Assembly: GCF_000485595.1 (NCBI RefSeq) | Contig: NW_014577171.1 | Span: 287,675 to 311,374 of the forward strand | Direction: 5' to 3' | DNA: 23,700 bases | Source of the DNA: Priapulus caudatus | Taxonomy: Eukaryota; Priapulida; Priapulimorpha; Priapulimorphida; Priapulidae | Part shown: piece after piece, positions 17,524 to 23,700 of the stretch | Layout: each line of letters opens with the position of its first letter | Position numbering within the stretch: position 1 is the stretch's first letter | Made by a program: the position numbers and the translations under genes | The notes under the pieces: generated by a model | Told to the model about the DNA's origin: nothing | Databases searched by the model: none | The model's input: the letters and a program-made list of their open reading frames with translations, nothing else

Positions 17524-18640
17524 AGAGACGAGAGAGGCAGACGGACAAGCCGCCTGTAGATACGGCTGTAGAACACCATAGGATTGAGAGAGAGAGAGAG
17601 ATCAATGGAGGGAGAGAAAAGGTGCAGAGAGATCAGTGAGAGACATGTGAGAGAGACATGGAGGGAGAGAGAAGTGAGAGAAGACAGTGAGAGACAGTGA
17701 GAGAGACATGAGAGAGGCAGACGACCAAGCCGTCCTGTTAGAACTGGCTGTAGAACGCAACCAAGGATTGAAAGAGAGCGAGAGAGACATGGAGGGCAGA
17801 GAAAGTGAGAGGAGACAGTGAGAGACAGTGAGAGAAACAATGGAGGGAGAGAAAGTGACGAGAGACTCGTGAGAGAGAGACAGAGAGAGGCAGCCGACAT
17901 GCCAACCTGTTAGACGGTTGCTGTAGAACCCACCAAGGATTGAGGAGAGAGAGAAGAGAGACATGGAGGAGAGAAAGTGAGAGAGACAGTGAAGAGACAG
18001 TGAGAGACAGTGAAGAGACAGTGGAGGGAAGAGCAACGTGAAGAGAGCAGAAGTGAGAGACGGTGAGAGAGACAGAGAGAGCAGACGACATGCCACCTGT
18101 TTAGACGGCTGTAGAACCACCAAAGGATTGAGAGAGAGAGAGAGACATGGAGGGAGAGAGAGTGAGAGAGACAGTGAGAGACAGTGAGGAGTAGACATGG
18201 AGGGAAGAAAGTGAGAGAGAGCAGTAGCGAGAGATAGAGAGAGCAGACGACATTGCCACCGTGTTCAACAGCTGTAGAACCACGCCAGGATTGAGAGAGT
18301 AGAGAGAGAGCGATGGAGGGAGAGAGAGTGAGAGAGACGGTGAGAGATCAGTGAGAGAGACCATGGAGGAGAGAAAGTGAGAGAGACAGAGAGAGCAAGA
18401 CGGACAAGCGCGCCTGTTAGACGGGCTGTAACCCACCAAGGATTGAGAGAGACAGAGAAGAGCAGACGACAAAGCCTGCCTGTTAGGCGCTGTTGTAAAA
18501 CCACCAAGGATTGAGAGAGAGAGGAGAGAGACATGGAGGAGAGAGAGAGAGATGTGAGAGAAGACACGAGAAACGAGAGAGAGACCGACATGCGCACCAT
18601 GGTTTCAACAGCTGTAGAGACACCGCCTGGAAGGACCAGC
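17524..18640 (-). repeat. mtor: Array of GA-rich units around a conserved core that may contain mTOR exon 5
   Basis: About eight cores resembling, on plus, gcagacgacatgccacctgt then tagacggctgtagaaccacc and aaggattgag occur near 17540, 17720, 17890, 18075, 18245, 18395, 18465 and 18590, separated by gagaga tracts and noisy. On the minus strand each core reads ggttctacag, an acceptor-like site, then about 30 nt. In the 18245 core this is CTGTTGAACACGGTGGCA (LLNTVA) then MSSAL. The missing mTOR peptide between exons 4 and 6 is (human) SPALTAVLYDL, so an exon coding roughly SPxLTVALSSAL(A) is plausible. No donor is evident; indels block a firm call. Confidence 0.5.
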
Positions 18641-18890
18641 GAAGGAGAGAGAGAGAAGCAAGAGAGAGCAGCTAAGCAAAGGAGGAGAAAGAAAAAGAGT
18701 CGAGCAAGGGAGGAAGGGAGGGAGGGAAGGAGGCGGGAAAGGAGAAAGGGAGACAGGGAAAGCGAGTTTGATGAGAAGGGTGAGGGAGGAAGGGAAGGAG
18801 GGAAAAGAGAGTTTGAGAGAAAAGAGGGAGGGAGGAGGGAAAGTAGAGAGAGAGAGAGAGCAAGACAGATCGAAAAAAAAAAACCTGTAG
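18641..18890. repeat. GGAGGGAAGGAGG-type purine-rich low-complexity DNA
   Basis: Purine-rich stretch of aggagg, gaaaga and gagaga, ending with an (a)10 run at 18873. No gene. Intron 4-5. Confidence 0.8.
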
Positions 18891-18949
18891 ATCACGTTTT
18901 TTCAATTAACGCAAATATTATCTGAGATTTGCCGCTCAGCATACCTGTT

Positions 18950-19082
18950 CATACCTATTATATATATACATATGTATCATATATATGATATATATATGTA
19001 ATATTATACACACACAACATGTATACATATGTATATATATATTATATATAATAATATATGTATATATCATAACACAACACAG

Positions 19083-19127
<45 letters not shown>

Positions 19128-19170
19128 TATATACATATATACATATGTATGTATATATATATAAGTAACA
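18950..19170. repeat. AT-rich (TA)n/(CA)n tract next to the exon 4 donor
   Basis: Mixed tatatata, catatgtat and cacacaca runs, including a (TA) run at 19086-19112. The exon 4 donor follows at 19173-19178. Confidence 0.9.
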
Positions 19171-19178
19171 CCCATTAC

Positions 19179-19304
19179 CTGAGTCCCACTGTCATCATCG
19201 GTTCCAGCAGCTCCTTCACGTCCTGCGCAATCTTCGGTCCCACGGCTTTGGCAAGCATGCTCACACACGTGAACACCGCAGGGTCCACCGGCACACCTTT
19301 CTTC
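19179..19304 (-). CDS. mtor: mTOR exon 4 (HEAT-repeat region)
   Basis: This is 126 nt with acceptor tcgcag (19310-19305) and donor gtaatg (19178-19173). G completes Lys with the AA ending exon 3, then KKGVPVDPAVFTCVSMLAKA, VGPKIAQDVKELLEPMMTVG and L plus AG (Ser expected). Human equivalent: MQVDATVFTCISMLARAMGPGIQQDIKELLEPMLAVGLS. Clean; the phase joins exactly to exon 3. Confidence 0.95.
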
Positions 19305-19887
19305 CTGCGAGGAGGAGGAGGAGGAGGATGAGGAGCAGGAGAAGACGCACTTTAAACCTCCTGGTCTAGCTCACGCGTAGGGTCAACGATTAATGGACGT
19401 TTTCAGATGCACGCTTCCACCCTCCCTCCCTCCCTCTCACTCGCGTCCCGTGCACCGCCCCTCTCTCCCAGTCTTCCGTTTGCACCCGATGAGCCGTCCC
19501 TCCCTCTCTCTCCCCCTCCCGCATGCACGCCCGCCCCTCCCTTCCTTCCTTTCACTCGCATTCCGTGCACCTCCCCTTCCCCCTCTTTCCTATCCTTTCT
19601 CCCTCCCCTCCCCATCTCCCACTCTCTCCCCCACTGCCCCTTACGACCTCCCTCCCTCTCTCCCCCGCTGCCCCTTCCTCCCTCACTCTCCCCCGCTGCC
19701 CCTTCCTCCCTCGCTCCTTCTCTCACTCTCCCCCGCTGCCCCTTCCTCCCTCGCTCCTTCCCTCTCTCCCCCGCTGCCCCCCCTCCGTTCCTCCCTTCCT
19801 CCCTCCGCGCCGCGATTCTCCTTCCCCCCGCCCTCTCTCTCCCCCACTACCCCTCCCTCCCTCCGCGCCGCGCCGCGCTGCACCTAC
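19305..19887. repeat. Intron 3-4: C-rich CCCTCC / CCCCGCTGCCCCTTCC minisatellite
   Basis: The segment 19420-19870 is pyrimidine rich with recurring tctcccccgctgccccttcc and tccctcgctccttccctc units of about 40 bp, and ctccctccgcgccgcg twice (19799 and 19859). The segment 19308-19331 is (gga)n. Pro/Ser-rich frames are composition artefacts. Confidence 0.9.
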
Positions 19888-20073
19888 TTGACGGGCGTGT
19901 CCTTGGAGGGCAGTGACTGCTTGATGATCTCCATGATCTTGCGTAAGTAGGGTCGCACGTCGGCGGTGACAGCCACCGCGAGCAGACCGATCGCCTGGAA
20001 GGCCGTGTAGCGCTCCCGCTCCCGCCGCACGCACGCCATCAGGTACGATACGGGCCATCGTCTCGCTCAGTAG
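19888..20073 (-). CDS. mtor: mTOR exon 3 (HEAT-repeat region), 5' end noisy
   Basis: The donor gtaggt is at 19887-19882 and the exon ends AA (Lys completed by exon 4). The clean part encodes RRERERYTAFQAIGLLAVAV, then TADVRPYLRKIMEIIKQSLP and SKDTPVK. Human equivalent: VKKEKERTAAFQALGLLSVAV...YLPRVLDIIRAALPPKD. The 5' part should encode YLSETMPYLMACV. At 20030-20073 it contains extra and missing bases (atggcccgtatcgtacctg versus atgccgtacctg in other copies), so the frame breaks. Many repeats of this 5' edge lie upstream. Confidence 0.9.
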
Positions 20074-21265
20074 CTGCAAGCCAGACGAGTCAACAATGCA
20101 ATGTTACGCCACGTACACACGCAGTCACGCGCACGCACGCTATGCACACACGCATGTATGCCCCACGCACACACGCCCACGCCTTACGCACGCTACGCCA
20201 TCAGGTCACGCATCGCTCTCGCTCACGGTTAGACCTGCAAGCAGACGATCAAAATGCATGTCACGCACGTACAGCACGCAGGTCCCGCACGCACGCTGGC
20301 CCACACACGCACTGTATGCAGCACCACACGCACGCACGCATGTACGCACGTACGGCCATCCTAGGATACGGCATCGTCTTCGCTCAGGTAGCGAAGCAGA
20401 GATACAAACAATGCATGCTACGGCCACGCTACCAACGCAGTCCGCACGCCACGCAATGCACACACGCATGTGATGCACGCACACACGCACGCACGCATTG
20501 TACGCACGTTACCCATCAGGTACGGCACTGTCTCGCCCTCAGCAGCTGAAGCAGCGATCAACAATGCCATGTACGCAGCGGTTACACACGCAGTCCGCCA
20601 CGCACGCATGCACCAACGCATGTATTGCACGACCACACGACACGCAGATGTACGCACGACGCCATCAGCGTACGGGCACGTCTCGCTCTTCAGGCTAGCC
20701 TGAGCAGACGCATCAACAATGGCATGTACGGCACGTACACACGCAGTCCCGCACGCACGCATGCACACACGCATGTATGCACGCACACACGCACGCACGC
20801 ATGTACGCACGCACGCCATCAGGTACGGCATCGTCTCGCTCAGGTAGCTGAAGCAGACGATCAACAATGCACTGTACGCCACGTACACACGCAGTCCCGC
20901 AACGCCGGATGCACACACCGCTGTACTGCACGCACACCACGCACGCACGCACACACGCCACGCCACGCGCATCAGGTCGGCATCACACTCAGGTAGCTGA
21001 AGCAGACGATCAACAATGCATGTACGCACGCACACACGCAGTCACACACACACGCATGTACGCACGTACGCGCGTACGCATGCACGCACCTAGGCACACA
21101 CGCTTACACATGTACGCACGCACACACGCCATCAGGCACCCACTCACGCACATACAAGCACGCACATGTGCACCGCAGGCACGCCTCACACACACACTCA
21201 TGGACGCACACACATACGCACGCACGCACACCATACCGTACGGCACTGTCACTGTCTGTCAGGTA
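20074..21265 (-). repeat. mtor: About 150-bp tandem array carrying the exon 3 acceptor and first codons
   Basis: Plus-strand landmarks ccatcaggtac / cggcatcgtctcgctcaggt / agctgaagcagacgatcaac recur with ccatcagg near 20199, 20356, 20512, 20662, 20817, 20968 and 21128, about every 150 bp, plus the exon itself at about 20036. On the minus strand each unit has ctgcttcag, an acceptor, then CTACCTGAGCGAGACGATG (YLSETM), PYLMACV, then a cacgcacg-rich spacer. Units vary by many indels. The one near 20817 is among the cleanest and gives YLSETMPYLMACVR. Confidence 0.87.
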
Positions 21266-21475
21266 GTCAACATCTGTACCATCATCGATTCATCGGACAA
21301 TCAATAATCCAGCGAGACACTCCAAAATGACGTGAACAAATGGAACAACCGACCACTGCCCAGCCTCCCCGATCAGAACTGACACATCTCCCGCAAGCAA
21401 ACCAAAAAAAACAAACACAACGCCCGCAAACAAACAACACAGTCTCTCTCTCTCCAGGAACGCCCGACGTGCTCA
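21266..21475. other. Intron 2-3, remainder
   Basis: Unique, A-rich sequence with a ctctctctctccag stretch at 21443-21456. No gene. Confidence 0.6.
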
Positions 21476-21481
21476 ACATAC

Positions 21482-21594
21482 CTGCTGACGAAGCGACGGC
21501 TCTGGAAGGCAGCGAGCCTGGGCAGCAGTACGAGCAGGATCTGCTGCACGAACAGGTTCTTGCTGCTGCGCTGCTGCAACACCTGGTTGCACAC
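21482..21594 (-). CDS. mtor: mTOR exon 2 (HEAT-repeat region)
   Basis: This is 113 nt with acceptor cccgcag (21601-21595) and donor gtatgt (21481-21476). There are 37 codons, VCNQVLQQRSSKNLFVQQIL and LVLLPRLAAFQSRRFVS, then AG, which makes Ser with the C starting exon 3. Human equivalent: VCQWVLKCRNSKNSLIQMTILNLLPRLAAF. It joins exon 1 (ending FDH) in phase 0. Clean. Confidence 0.95.
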
Positions 21595-21601
21595 CTGCGG
21601 G

Positions 21602-21894
21602 GACGGTGTTCGCGGGAAGATAAAACGCCGAGTTTCACAAAGAGTAAAAACTAGGATATAGATCATCGTTATCGCATGCCATATAGGTTTATACGAAAGT
21701 GATCTAGAGTAAAAACTAGGATGTAGATCTTGTTGTTACTTATCGTGGCAACCAAGGTTTTGCGATCGATCGTGGCGAGTTGTGAGCGCGTCGCTATCAG
21801 TTTTAGTTTCTCGTGTCGCACACAAGGCTTGCACTAATAGGGAAATAACTAATAGAAGCTTCGTTATCTTACGTACCTTCCTCTACCCTAGACC
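21602..21894. other. Intron 1-2, unique part
   Basis: Contains a short duplication, gagtaaaaactaggatatag at 21642 and gagtaaaaactaggatgtag at 21707. No gene. Confidence 0.7.
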
Positions 21895-22320
21895 CCCCCC
21901 ACGCACACACACGTTCCCCGCTACCTTCCCTCTCCTCCGCGGGTTCCCCGCCCCCTCCCTTGTGGGGTTCCCCTCCCCTGCGGGTCCCCACCCCATCCCC
22001 CACGGGTTTCCCTCCCCATCCCCCACGGGTCCCCACCCCTCCCCTGCGGGTCCCCACCCCATCCGCCATGGGTTCCCCTCCCCACCCTGCAAGTCCCCAC
22101 CCTCTCTCCCGTGGGTCCCCACCCCCTCTCCCGTGGGTTCCCGGCCTCTCCCTTGCGGGTCCCCCTAGTTGTCTATCAGCATGTTCTTGCACGTGCGGCT
22201 CTCGAACAGCATGGGCTTCTGCGATCCGATCCCTCTCCCCCGCCCCTCCACCGTGGGTCCCCACCCTACCCCTCCCCCTCCCCCGACCCCACCCCTCCCC
22301 CGACCCCTCCACCTCCCGAC
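21895..22320. repeat. C-rich minisatellite (CCCCTCCCCTGCGGGTCCCCAC family)
   Basis: Roughly ten or more units of about 20-30 bp, such as tcccctgcgggtccccaccc and tcccccacgggtttccctcc, at 21940-22165, resuming more weakly at 22232-22315. Pro/Gly-rich frames through it are compositional. Confidence 0.9.
22167..22232 (-). pseudogene. mtor: Second, diverged copy of the mTOR exon 1 3' part
   Basis: On the minus strand this reads IGSQKPMLFESRTCKN, as in exon 1, but then MLIDN followed by TAG instead of IITENFDH and a donor. Differences from exon 1 include silent changes (ctg/ctt, acg/act) as well as replacements, so it is not simply a noisy read. No acceptor with a pyrimidine tract and no donor are visible; C-rich satellite abuts both sides. 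It could be a relic of exon duplication, a diverged haplotype, or a fragment of an alternative exon. Confidence 0.6.
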
Positions 22321-22453
22321 GCGTCCACTCACATGGTCGAAGTTTTCCGTGATAATGTTCTTGCAGGTGCGGCTCTCGAANCCACCTCCCGACGCGTCCA
22401 CTCACATGGTCGAAGTTTTCCGTGATAATGTTCTTGCAAGTGCGGCTCTCGAA
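22309..22453. other. 72-bp duplicated overlap on both sides of an N at 22381
   Basis: Positions 22309-22380 and 22382-22453 are identical except one base (gcagg versus gcaag), separated by a single N. Both contain the exon 1 donor and ITENFDH codons. This is what two overlapping contig ends look like when they are placed next to each other without merging. Confidence 0.85.
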
Positions 22454-22585
22454 AAGCATGGGCTTCTGCGATCCGATGCCGCCGATGGCGAGTGGATTGT
22501 AGCCGGACTTCTGCTGCAGCCGCAGCAGGTTCTGCGTGCCGGACGTCGATCGCCGCGGGGCCCCGGACTTCGCAGGTAGCTGATG
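22406..22585 (-). CDS. mtor: mTOR exon 1 of this window (HEAT-repeat region)
   Basis: Exactly 180 nt, or 60 codons, phase 0-0 with acceptor gcgcag (22591-22586) and donor gtgagt (22405-22400). The peptide is HQLPAKSGAPRRSTSGTQNL, LRLQQKSGYNPLAIGGIGSQ and KPMLFESRTCKNIITENFDH. The second half matches human SPSPAKSTLVESRCCRDLMEEKFDQVCQW at roughly residues 240-310 as I recall; the first half is the variable linker region. An acceptor slightly further in (tcag before CTACCTGCG) is possible. Earlier mTOR exons lie beyond the window. Confidence 0.88.
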
Positions 22586-22790
22586 CTGCGCGAAGAGGAT
22601 GAGGATGCTAGGATTAGCTGATGATGTGCGAAGAGAAAGGAGGAGGAGGAAGAGGAGGAGGAAGAGGAGGATGCGCAGATTAGCTGATGCTGCACAAGGA
22701 GAGAGGAGGCGGACAAGGAGGAGGAGGAGGACAAGGAGGAGAAGGATGATGCTAGGATTAGCCGATGCTGTGCGAAGAGAATGAGGAGAC
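22577..22790. repeat. Repeated copies of the exon 1 acceptor edge in GAGGA-rich intron
   Basis: The plus-strand motif tagctgatgctgcgcgaaga appears at 22577. Variants follow at 22615 (tagctgatgatgtgcgaaga), 22681 (tagctgatgctgcacaagga) and 22759 (tagccgatgctgtgcgaaga), each followed by gaggaggaagag-type sequence. Each includes the first codons of exon 1 and its acceptor. Confidence 0.8.
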
Positions 22791-22799
22791 GAGTAGGAA

Positions 22800-23215
22800 G
22801 ATGCGGAGAAGGATGAGGATGAGGATGAGAATGAGGATGAGGATGAGAATGAGGATGAGGATAAGAATGAGGATGAGGATGAGAATGAGGACGAGGATAA
22901 GAATGAGGATGAGGATGAGAATGAGGATGAGAATGAGGACGAGGATGAGAATAAGGATAAGGATGAGGATGAGGATGAGAATGAGGATGAGGATAAGAAT
23001 GAGGATGAGGATGAGAATGAGGATGAGGATGAGAATGAGGATGAGAATGAGGACGAGGATGAGAATAAGGATAAGGATGAGGATGAGGATGAGGATAAGG
23101 ATTCACCGGTTAGGTGCTATGTGAGAAGGAAGAGGAAAAGGAGGAAAGAAGAAGAGGATGATGAGGAGGAGGAGGATGTGAAAGAGGATGAAGAGGATGG
23201 CGAGGAGGATGAGGA
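22800..23215. repeat. (GATGAG)n hexanucleotide repeat with higher-order structure
   Basis: Hexamers gatgag, gaatgag, gataag and gacgag combine into longer blocks. The block gaatgaggacgaggatgaga plus ataaggataaggatgaggat recurs at 22931 and 23045, a period of 114 bp. The segment 23130-23215 is a weaker gaggaggatgaag continuation. Met-Arg and His-Pro repeat frames are artefacts. Confidence 0.92.
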
Positions 23216-23560
23216 GGGCCTAGGGTAGGGCCATACCATGGTAGAGGGCCTAGGTCAGGATTTTAGTTACGGGGTAAGGTTAGGTAGTCCTTACTTAACC
23301 CCTAACCGTAATTCCGTAAAACTCGGCGTAAGCGATGCATTGGTCCACTCGGTTCACTATGCTTAGTATGATACACAAAAGTGAAGACGGCAGTAGCAGC
23401 GAAACTTTAGCAAATACGTGAGGTGTAGCAGAGATGGGAAAAACTAATCATCCGCCGCTAAAGAACAGGGAATTCTATCGAGCACGCGTGTACATGAAGG
23501 GTAATTTAAAGCACAAGTCATCCCACAGCAGCAGATAAAGAGTTTGTTTCAACTTCACAA
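23216..23560. other. Unique intronic or upstream sequence
   Basis: An imperfect inverted repeat at about 23263-23311 (ttacggggtaaggttagg against ccttacttaacccctaaccgtaa) could form a hairpin. The motif gggcctagg occurs at 23216-23224 and again near 23247-23255. Otherwise nothing is recognised. Confidence 0.5.
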
Positions 23561-23700
23561 TGTTGCACAGTGTTGTACAATGTTACACAGTGCTGTACAA
23601 TGTTGCACAGTGTTGTACAATGTTACACAGTGCTGTACAATGTTGCACAGTGTTGTACAATGTTACACAGTGCTGTACAATGTTGCACAGTGTTTTACAG
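23561..23700. repeat. 20/40-bp tandem repeat running off the window end
   Basis: Seven alternating 20-mers, tgttgcacagtgttgtacaa and tgttacacagtgctgtacaa, form 3.5 copies of a 40-bp unit. The last copy has tgttttacag. Confidence 0.95.

Noticed and set aside
16716-18200. Leu/Ser-repeat and Arg/Glu-repeat proteins
   Set aside because: Direct translations of (GA)n/(CT)n repeats.
22402-23124. His-Pro and Met-Arg dipeptide-repeat proteins
   Set aside because: Translations of the GATGAG hexanucleotide repeat; the minus-strand frame also overlaps exon 1 in a different frame.
1-23700. An undescribed defence, toxin or mobile gene system
   Set aside because: All recognisable coding sequence is mTOR; the rest is intron and simple repeat. 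The novelty is in repeat-exon architecture and assembly structure, not a new gene system.

Overview
The window is animal nuclear DNA. Every protein-coding feature I can support is a piece of one gene, the serine/threonine kinase mTOR, read on the minus strand as short exons (about 80-260 nt) with canonical GT-AG introns. Twenty different exons are visible, one of them tentative. They cover the N-terminal HEAT-repeat solenoid and the start of the FAT domain; the kinase domain is not here. Similarity to human mTOR, as I remember it, is high, which suggests a slowly evolving invertebrate, but I cannot name the phylum. I see no tRNA, rRNA, CRISPR, prokaryotic operon or second gene.

The exons are not in protein order. 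Numbered by protein order, reading the minus strand from high to low coordinate gives: 1-8 (22585 to 15321), then a degraded copy of 13-14 (14746 to 14109), then 15-18 (10076 to 7491), then clean 12-14 (7455 to 6049), then FAT exons 19-20 (5485 to 4752), then 9-12 (4081 to 2051), then another degraded copy of 13-14 (1380 to 659). The exon 12-14 block occurs three times: clean at 6049-7455, indel-riddled at 659-2090, and indel-riddled and partial at 14109-14966. Single N bases sit at 14967 and 22381. The best explanation is an assembly whose contigs were misordered and whose gaps were filled with uncorrected long reads; phases of the clean exons join perfectly once reordered.

The rest is intronic and extremely repeat rich: a 3.7 kb array of a roughly 35-bp GGAGG/GCACGCAC minisatellite (10330-14095), GA tracts (16730-17520), CA/TG tracts, a C-rich array (19420-19870), (GATGAG)n and others. 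The most interesting biological pattern is that many tandem arrays include the edge of an exon together with its splice site (exons 1, 3, 5, 7, 8, 14, 16, 17). In the exon 16 case each repeat unit carries a 45-nt, phase 0-0, apparently spliceable mini-exon.
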